A stretch of DNA of 64,000 bases. It comes from Pseudomonas lutea (lineage in GTDB: Bacteria; Pseudomonadota; Gammaproteobacteria; Pseudomonadales; Pseudomonadaceae). The notes under the pieces are model-generated. The model worked only from the letters and a program-made list of their open reading frames with translations. It ran no database searches and was not told the origin of the DNA. Shown here one piece after another: positions 58,326 through 64,000 of the stretch. The position numbers and the translations under genes are program-made. The DNA is taken from positions 2,728,001 to 2,792,000 of the forward strand of contig NZ_JRMB01000001.1 in the NCBI RefSeq assembly GCF_000759445.1. Direction: 5' to 3'. Position 1 is the first letter of the stretch. The number at the start of each line of letters is the position of its first letter.

Positions 58326-60899
58326 TCAATACACATCCCGCCGATAACGGCCCTGCTCGATCAAGTCCTGAACGGCGCGGTCACCCAGTAACGCTTTCAA
58401 CGTTTCGTCAACGCCAGCGGCCATGCCTTCCAGACTGCCGCAGATGTAGATCACAGCGCCACCATCCAGCCAGTGACGCAGCTCATCAGCGGCCTCGCGA
58501 AGACGATCCTGCACATAGACTTTTTCGGCCTGATCCCGGGAAAACGCAAGATCCAGACGCGCCAGATCACCCCTCGCCAGCCAGCCGTTGAGCTCATCGG
58601 CACAATAGAAATCGTGGGCTGCGTTGCGCTCGCCAAAGAGCAACCAGTTGCGCTGCTCGCCCGCTGCAATCCGGGCTTTCAGCAAGCTGCGCAAGCCCGC
58701 CAAGCCGGTACCGTTGCCGATCAAAATCATCGGCGCCGATTCGGCCGGCAGATGGAAACCACTGTTGCGACGCACCCGCATACTGATCGCGCCGCCGACC
58801 TGAACATGCTCGGTCAGCCAGCCCGAACCCAGCCCGAGAGTGCCATCAGGATGCAGCTCCTGGCGCACGATCAGCTGTAACGAGCCGTCTTCGGGGATCG
58901 ACGCGATCGAATATTCGCGCATGGCCAGCGGCACCAATGCGCCTACCAATGCCTGTGCATGCAAGCCCACCAAGTGACTGCGGCTTACCGGTAGCTGACG
59001 CGTGCTCAAGGCTTGACCGAGCGTCTCACTCAACCCGTCCACCACCACCACCAATGTGTCAGCCGTGATTCCCAGCCCTGAAAGAAACTGCTCGACCGCA
59101 GACGCTGGGTTACGCGGTAATACCTCAACCAGATCGCCGGCCTGCCAAAGCGTCGCCTCTTCACCCGCTAACCCAAGCAAAAACACCTTCGAGCTTGCGC
59201 TCCCCGGGTTCAGCCATTCTCGGGCCACAAGTGTCCAGTTCTGATAATCCGGCGCTTGCCAGATCGTCGCCGGCGTCGAACCCGTCAACTGGCCCAACTG
59301 CTGTTGCCAGCGTTGCAGCGCTGCACCGTCGCCGCTGTCCACTTCCACCGGGTCGAACAGCGTGCGACCGCCACGCTCCGCGAGCCAGCCATGCAGCCGG
59401 TGAGAGAACCCGCAAAACTGTCGATACTGGCGATCGCCCAGTCCAAGCACCGCGTAGTTGAGATTGCCAAGCGCCAGCGGCCGGCCCAGCACTTTGCGCT
59501 CAAACCCCCGAGCGCTGTCCGGCGCCTCGCCGTCACCGAACGTACTCACCACGAACAACGCGTTCTGGCTCTGATTCAGATCCTGCTCGGTGATGTCGCC
59601 CAGACGCTGCACCTTGACCGGCATACCGGCGGTTTGCAGCTGGCTCGCCGTCTGCCAGGCGAGTTGCTCGGCGAATCCGCTCTGGCTGGCAAAGCCGATC
59701 AGCCATGCCGCACCCGGCTCACCTGCCGGCGCAGCGACTCCACCTCGGGCATTGCGAATCCCGCGCTTCTTGCGTCGGCGGTCCAGGTACAGCAACCAGC
59801 CGGTGACGAAGAACAATGGCATGAGCAATGAGGCGACGGTCGCGATAATCCGCCCGGTCAGCCCGAAGTAGCTGCCGGTATGAATCGCGTAGTTGCTGAT
59901 CAACAACTGCGCGCCCAGGCTTTTCTCGGTGTAGCGCGACACGGCCTTGAGCTCGCCGTTGGCAGGGTCCAGGGTGATCTGGTTCAGCGCGCGAGGGTGC
60001 GGAGCGGATTTGAGGATGTAGAACACCGTCGCCATCTGTCCCGGTGCCTGCGGCATGCGCAGGTTGTAGGTTTTCAGATCCGGCCCTGCCGTGCTCTGAA
60101 TGGTCTGCCAGATCGCGTCGTAATCCGGTGTCGAGCTGGCAACCGTAGTTTCTTTGGTAGCGTCTTTTGTAGGTGCAGGCCGCGGGCCACCGCCACCACG
60201 GCGCTGCTCGCCTGCCACCGGCGCATCACCGATCAGCCTGGTCATGCCGTTGCTGAACCAGTCGTAAGACCACATCAGCCCGGTGATCGCCAGAATCAGA
60301 TAGATGAACAGACACCAGGTACCGAACACCGAGTGCAGGTCCCAATTGAAACTGCGTCCCTTCTTCGCCCAGTCCATGGTCAGCCATACGCGCCAGTTAA
60401 GGGGCTTGCGTGGCCATCGCAGGTACAAACCGGACAGGCAGAAGAACACCAGAATCAACGTGCACGCCGCCGTGACTTGCTTGCCGTATTGGCCAGCCGC
60501 AAGGAAGCGATGAAGATTCAGGATGAAACCGAAAAAGTCCTGACCGACCGCATCTTCCGTGAACTCGCCGGTGTAGGGATTGAAGTTGTGCATTTCGCCA
60601 CGGCGCTGGCCGGGTGCTGGCTTGAACCAGACCTGAGCGATTCTGTCGCCGTCGGCATCAATGCGGAACATGCCCACGGTGTCCTTGCCTTGAGCTTCGA
60701 CTGTGCTGACCATCTCGGCCAACGACAGCTGGCGGGCCTGGGGCTGCACGAACAGGACATCGGAATTGAGCGCGTCGAGTATTTCTTCTTCGAACGAATA
60801 CAGCGCGCCCGTGATTCCCATCAGGGCGAGCACCAGTCCCGCCGTGATCCCGAAGAACCAGTGGACTTGAAACAGGACTTTCTTCAACACCCTCGACAC
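58326..60899 (-). CDS. PepSY-flavodoxin-NADPH reductase fusion (probable siderophore/iron reductase)
   Basis: The 857-residue protein joins three parts. An N-terminal PepSY-associated membrane domain (~1-385) has four helices and HWFFGITAGLVLALMGITGA; a flavodoxin domain (~395-540) contains GFASQSGFAEQLAW and VVSTFGDGEAPDSARGF; and a sulfite-reductase-type FAD/NADP domain contains REYSIASIPED, LIGNGTGLAGLRSLL and YICGSLEGMAAGV. The layout suggests electron flow from NADPH through FAD and FMN to a membrane haem or directly to ferric siderophore. It lies next to piuA as the P. aeruginosa counterpart does, so a role in iron release is inferred. Confidence 0.88.
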   Translation of the reverse strand: MSRVLKKVLFQVHWFFGITAGLVLALMGITGALYSFEEEILDALNSDVLFVQPQARQLSLAEMVSTVEAQGKDTVGMFRIDADGDRIAQVWFKPAPGQRRGEMHNFNPYTGEFTEDAVGQDFFGFILNLHRFLAAGQYGKQVTAACTLILVFFCLSGLYLRWPRKPLNWRVWLTMDWAKKGRSFNWDLHSVFGTWCLFIYLILAITGLMWSYDWFSNGMTRLIGDAPVAGEQRRGGGGPRPAPTKDATKETTVASSTPDYDAIWQTIQSTAGPDLKTYNLRMPQAPGQMATVFYILKSAPHPRALNQITLDPANGELKAVSRYTEKSLGAQLLISNYAIHTGSYFGLTGRIIATVASLLMPLFFVTGWLLYLDRRRKKRGIRNARGGVAAPAGEPGAAWLIGFASQSGFAEQLAWQTASQLQTAGMPVKVQRLGDITEQDLNQSQNALFVVSTFGDGEAPDSARGFERKVLGRPLALGNLNYAVLGLGDRQYRQFCGFSHRLHGWLAERGGRTLFDPVEVDSGDGAALQRWQQQLGQLTGSTPATIWQAPDYQNWTLVAREWLNPGSASSKVFLLGLAGEEATLWQAGDLVEVLPRNPASAVEQFLSGLGITADTLVVVVDGLSETLGQALSTRQLPVSRSHLVGLHAQALVGALVPLAMREYSIASIPEDGSLQLIVRQELHPDGTLGLGSGWLTEHVQVGGAISMRVRRNSGFHLPAESAPMILIGNGTGLAGLRSLLKARIAAGEQRNWLLFGERNAAHDFYCADELNGWLARGDLARLDLAFSRDQAEKVYVQDRLREAADELRHWLDGGAVIYICGSLEGMAAGVDETLKALLGDRAVQDLIEQGRYRRDVY

Positions 60900-60979
60900 C
60901 TCGTTAACCCGCTACGGCGCGCATTATGCGCACAAACGGCAAACATTCTCATCTGTAGCTGATTCTTGATGCAGAAACC

Positions 60980-61067
60980 GTGGGAGCGAGCTTGCTCGAA
61001 GAGGTGGGTACATCCGCTGGATATCCAGCGGCCGAGCGTCCGCCTTCGCGAGCAAGCTCACTCCCAC
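60980..61067. repeat. REPIN, GTGGGAGCGAGCTTGCTCG family
   Basis: GTGGGAGCGAGCTTGCTCGA at the left and its inverted partner ending GAGCAAGCTCACTCCCAC at the right flank a 45-bp middle. It is the only copy of this subfamily in the window. It lies between piuA and the flavoreductase gene, so the two may not be cotranscribed. Confidence 0.85.
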
Positions 61068-61134
61068 AGGTACTGACACGCCACCACCGCGCGGCCAGGG
61101 CGAATTCTGTAGGAGTGACAGGTTCGCCTTCAGA

Positions 61135-63387
61135 TCAAAAGTGGAAGCTGGCGCTCATCAACGCCGTACGGCCAGCAGCCATGTGGGCGTAGTGGGTGGT
61201 GAACACCTGGTCGTAATAACGTTTGTCGGTCAGGTTCTGCACGTTCAACTGCAGGTCAACGTTTTTGGTCAACGCGTACGTAGCCATTGCGTCGTAGCGC
61301 CAGTAGGACGGCACTTCCACCGAGTTGGCTTCGTTGCCGAAACGCGAGTCCACAAACGTCGCGCCACCACCAACGGTCAACTTGGGCATCAGTTCGTAGG
61401 TCGACCAGAAATTGAAGCTGTTACGTGGCGTGCTCGGCATGTGGTTGCCCTCGTCCGCCTTGCTGGTGGCTTTGACGATCTCGCTCTCCATGTACGTATA
61501 GCCGCCGTAGACCTTCCATTTGCCGGTGATGTTGCCGCTGTAGGTCAGCTCCAGACCGTCGACGCGCTGCTCGCCATCCAGCACCTGGAACGTCGCGTTG
61601 TCCGGGTCATTGACCCGTGCGTTGGTCTTCTCGGTGCGGAACAGCGCGGCGGTCAGCGACAGGTTGTCGTCGAAGAAGTCCCACTTGGTGCCCAACTCGT
61701 AGTTGCGGTTTTTTTCCGGATCAAGATTGGCGTTGTTCGCGGCGATTTCCAGGCCGCCGTTACCGCTGGTCTCACCCGAGGGGTTGCTGGAGGTGGACCA
61801 TGCGGCGTAAATGCTGCCGTTTGGCAACGGTTTATAGGTCACGCCGACCTGGTAATTCCACAGCTGACTGGTGTTCTCGCGCTTAAAATCACCGGCCACC
61901 GAGCCGCGACCACCCGTGCTGTAGCCACTGGAGCGAACGTCGTAATCGTCATACCGCAAGCCGAGGTTCAACGACCATTGCTCGTTGAATTTCAAGGTAT
62001 CGAAGACATAAGCCGCACTGGTTTTGGTGTCGGTGTCGGTGTAGGCCTGGCTGTCGGTAATGGTCCCGTTCCAGTCATCTTTTGGCGATGGGTTATACAG
62101 GCTGGTGCAGTCGCCTGAAGCCAGCAGCCCCGCGTTACAGGTAGAGCCAATGGCGCCGCCCCGGGCGTTGGTTACGTTATAGGCGCGGTTATGGGTGTCT
62201 TGATAGGAGAACTCAATGCCGGTGACCAGGCTGTGCTCCACGAAACCGGTGTTGAACTTCGCCTGCAGGTCGGTCTGGTTGACGAAGCCGCTGGACGTGG
62301 AGTTGCGGCTCTTGGCGGAGCGCGAAACCAGGCCGTTGGCGACGTTGCCACGGCTGTCGTCCGGGTTGGTGACGATGTAGTCCAGCGTCGAACGCGACAT
62401 ACGGAAACTGTTGGAAATGGTCAGGTTCTCGTTGAGGTCATGCTCGATGCGGAAGGTGCCGCTGTCGTTGACGCTCTTGCGATAGTCCCGGTCGGTCAGG
62501 CCATAGAAGTTGTTTTCGTTGACGTGGGCCGGCTTGTCGACCACGTATTTGCTGCGGCCCGGGGTGCTGGTCAGCGGAATGCCGTAGTCGGGCATGTCGT
62601 CGGTCGAAAGGTGGTAGTAATCGAGCTTGACCCGTGTGTCCGTGCCCAGCCCGAAGGCGAACGACGGTGCAACGCCCCAGCGGCTGTTGTCGACGTCGTT
62701 GCGGCCGGCGACGTTGGCGTCGTGTTTCATCAGGTTCAGGCGGAAGGCCGCGGTATCCGTGATCTGCTTGTTGACGTCCACGGTGTAGCGCTGGGTCTGG
62801 TCCGAACCAAAGGTGTAGCCGCCGTTGTAAGCGTCACCCAAGTGCGCGCCCTTGGTGATGAGGTTCAGACTGCCGCCGGTGGAGCCTGCGCCCGTGAAGG
62901 CAGAGCCCGGGCCTTTGCTGACCTCGACCGATTCGATGTTGAAGATTTCGCGACTCTGCGCCGCTACATCGCGCATGCCGTCGATGAACACATCACTTTC
63001 TGCGTTGAAACCACGAATGATCGGTCGGTCGGCGTTCGGGTTGCCGCCCTCCCCCGCGCCAAAGGTGATGCCCGGCGTAGTGCGCAGCGCGTCGGCCAGA
63101 CTTGTGGCGGCCGTGTCCCGGATCACTTGCTGCGGAATGACGGTCACGCTTTTAGGCGTTTCGCGCAGCGGAGCGGTGTACTTTTTAGACGCTGACTCCT
63201 CGGTCTTGTAAGCCGTATCGACCCGTTCGCCATCGATGTTGGTGGCGCCCAGATTCAGCGCGTTATCCGGTGCCGGTTCGGCAGCCTGCGCCATATGGCC
63301 GGCCGACATCGCGGCGATGGCGACACCTACCGCACCGACAATGGAACGCTGAGAGTGTGCAGAAACGGGTTGAGCTTGGCGCGGCAT
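61135..63387 (-). CDS. piuA: TonB-dependent siderophore receptor PiuA
   Basis: The 750-residue outer-membrane receptor has a signal peptide ending near AGHMAQAAEP. Its plug domain (TPKSVTVIPQQVIRDTAATS, RPIIRGFNAESDVFIDGMRD, EVSKGPGSAFTGAGSTGGSL) and 22-stranded barrel end in SASFHF with the terminal phenylalanine. PiuA takes up catecholate/monocatechol-type iron complexes in P. aeruginosa and admits siderophore-drug conjugates. The ATG at 63387 follows GGAAGG; a 30-codon extension lacks signal-peptide character. Downstream lies the flavoreductase, divergent is piuC. Confidence 0.92.
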   Translation of the reverse strand: MPRQAQPVSAHSQRSIVGAVGVAIAAMSAGHMAQAAEPAPDNALNLGATNIDGERVDTAYKTEESASKKYTAPLRETPKSVTVIPQQVIRDTAATSLADALRTTPGITFGAGEGGNPNADRPIIRGFNAESDVFIDGMRDVAAQSREIFNIESVEVSKGPGSAFTGAGSTGGSLNLITKGAHLGDAYNGGYTFGSDQTQRYTVDVNKQITDTAAFRLNLMKHDANVAGRNDVDNSRWGVAPSFAFGLGTDTRVKLDYYHLSTDDMPDYGIPLTSTPGRSKYVVDKPAHVNENNFYGLTDRDYRKSVNDSGTFRIEHDLNENLTISNSFRMSRSTLDYIVTNPDDSRGNVANGLVSRSAKSRNSTSSGFVNQTDLQAKFNTGFVEHSLVTGIEFSYQDTHNRAYNVTNARGGAIGSTCNAGLLASGDCTSLYNPSPKDDWNGTITDSQAYTDTDTKTSAAYVFDTLKFNEQWSLNLGLRYDDYDVRSSGYSTGGRGSVAGDFKRENTSQLWNYQVGVTYKPLPNGSIYAAWSTSSNPSGETSGNGGLEIAANNANLDPEKNRNYELGTKWDFFDDNLSLTAALFRTEKTNARVNDPDNATFQVLDGEQRVDGLELTYSGNITGKWKVYGGYTYMESEIVKATSKADEGNHMPSTPRNSFNFWSTYELMPKLTVGGGATFVDSRFGNEANSVEVPSYWRYDAMATYALTKNVDLQLNVQNLTDKRYYDQVFTTHYAHMAAGRTALMSASFHF

Positions 63388-63527
63388 TTTCCTTCCCCAA
63401 GGAAACAGTAAGGCGGCGGAATATAAGTGAGACTCTTTCGCATTCGCAGAAAACTTACATTCTTTACACTTTCCCATTACTCATTTTTCACATCGATCCA
63501 TTCACGCGCGCCTAGAGGTTTTACACA

Positions 63528-63546
63528 GCCAATAAGAATCACTACC
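63528..63546. promoter_or_regulatory. Fur box between piuA and piuC
   Basis: On the minus strand GGTAGTGATTCTTATTGGC matches the consensus GATAATGATAATCATTATC at 12 of 19 positions. It lies in the AT-rich 204-bp divergent spacer, 45 bp before the piuC ATG and 141 bp before piuA. Confidence 0.6.
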
Positions 63547-63591
63547 ATTCGCCCTCTCCAGCTCGCCCTCTCTTCCTACGGATCGCCAATC

Positions 63592-64000
63592 ATGCTCCTA
63601 CATATCCCAGGCCTGTTTTCACCTGAGGAGGTGCGTCGCATCCGACTGGCGCTGGAGGAAACCGAATGGGCCGATGGCAAGATCACCGCCGGCCACCAGT
63701 CGGCGAAGGCCAAGCACAACCTGCAGCTGCCGGAGGGCCATCCGCTGGCCGTGGAAATTGGCGCTGCGCTGTTCGAGCGCTTGTGGCAGAACCCGCTGTT
63801 CATGTCCGCCGCCCTGCCGCACAAGGTTTTTCCGCCGTTGATCAATTGCTATACCGGCGGCGGCAGTTTTGATTTCCACATCGACAACGCCGTGCGGCAG
63901 GCTAAAGGCCTCGCCGAACGGGTGCGCACCGATCTGTCATCGACGCTGTTCTTCAGCGACCCCGACGACTACGACGGCGGCGAGCTGGTGATTCAAGACA
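63592..64000 (+). CDS. piuC: PiuC, Fe(II)/2-oxoglutarate-dependent PKHD-type hydroxylase (3' end cut by window)
   Basis: An ATG at 63592 opens a frame that is still open at base 64000 (136 codons), so this is a truncated view. The peptide starts [20 protein letters not shown] and has the PiuC/YbiX features [35 protein letters not shown], the iron-binding HID of [11 protein letters not shown], and [20 protein letters not shown]. The third iron ligand lies beyond the window. PiuC enzymes accompany TonB siderophore receptors and are Fur-controlled; their substrate is unknown. Confidence 0.92.
   Translation, partial: MLLHIPGLFSPEEVRRIRLALEETEWADGKITAGHQSAKAKHNLQLPEGHPLAVEIGAALFERLWQNPLFMSAALPHKVFPPLINCYTGGGSFDFHIDNAVRQAKGLAERVRTDLSSTLFFSDPDDYDGGELVIQD

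Overview
The window looks like the chromosome of a Pseudomonas (fluorescens/syringae-type). Three blocks follow the gene order I remember from P. aeruginosa PAO1: fagA-pmbA-yjgA-tldD-nitrilase-yhdP-rng-maf-mreDCB-gatCAB-rlpA-like; roxSR followed by the dipeptide SBP/porin/dppBCDF cluster; and piuA/piuC with a PepSY flavoreductase. Codon use is GC-rich, and the spacers are full of REP/REPIN palindromes of several Pseudomonas subfamilies (cores GTAGGAGCGCGCTTG, GTGGGACCGGCTTTAGCCGG, GTAGGAGCCGGCTTGCTGGCG and GTGGGAGCGAGCTTGCTCG). I see no rRNA, tRNA, CRISPR array, prophage or insertion sequence.

Layout. 1-19.2 kb is a housekeeping block: the start of Fur-controlled fagA, the TldD/TldE (PmbA) protease pair, DarP, a nitrilase-family amidase, the large envelope protein YhdP, RNase G and Maf, the MreBCD elongasome, and the GatCAB amidotransferase with an RlpA-like lipoprotein behind it. 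A roughly 0.94 kb composite REP array (157-bp tandem units) lies between the nitrilase gene and yhdP, and a 113/114-bp REP array lies between maf and mreD. 19.2-23.6 kb holds a Na+/Ca2+-type exchanger whose 3' end has been duplicated together with a REPIN, an AEC-family permease, and a Tat-exported PhoD phosphatase. 23.8-31.5 kb is the fructose PTS (fruBKA) divergent from fruR, followed by a TatD hydrolase. 31.6-32.5 kb holds a low-affinity iron permease-like protein and a small basic Rho_N-like protein. 32.6-37.8 kb is a galactarate/glucarate module (kdgD, gudP, garD, FadR-type regulator). 37.9-41.6 kb carries an SbmA/YddA-like ABC exporter and the RoxSR redox two-component system. 41.8-45 kb carries a periplasmic SIMPL protein and a 721-aa protein joining an LF-like HEFGH zincin motif to a Het-C domain. 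45-57.7 kb is the peptide uptake system: three tandem DppA-like binding proteins, an OprD-family porin, a fourth DppA, and dppBCDF. 58.3-64 kb is an iron-uptake block: a PepSY-flavodoxin-reductase fusion, the TonB receptor piuA and the start of divergent piuC, with a Fur box between the last two.

How they fit. Peptides would cross the outer membrane through the OprD-type porin, be bound by one of four binding proteins, and enter through the single DppBCDF permease. Galactarate enters by GudP, is dehydrated by GarD and then by KdgD to 2-oxoglutarate semialdehyde; the glucarate dehydratase and the semialdehyde dehydrogenase are not here. Fructose is phosphorylated by FruB/FruA and then FruK, with FruR as the likely repressor. 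Both edges of the window are Fur-type iron loci.

The most interesting items are the zincin/Het-C protein (42798-44963), an identical 17-bp putative operator at similar distances upstream of kdgD and of the unlinked AEC permease gene, a perfect hairpin that buries the Shine-Dalgarno of the iron permease gene, the composite REP arrays, the REPIN-bearing duplication of the exchanger 3' end, and a likely ATT start for mreC.
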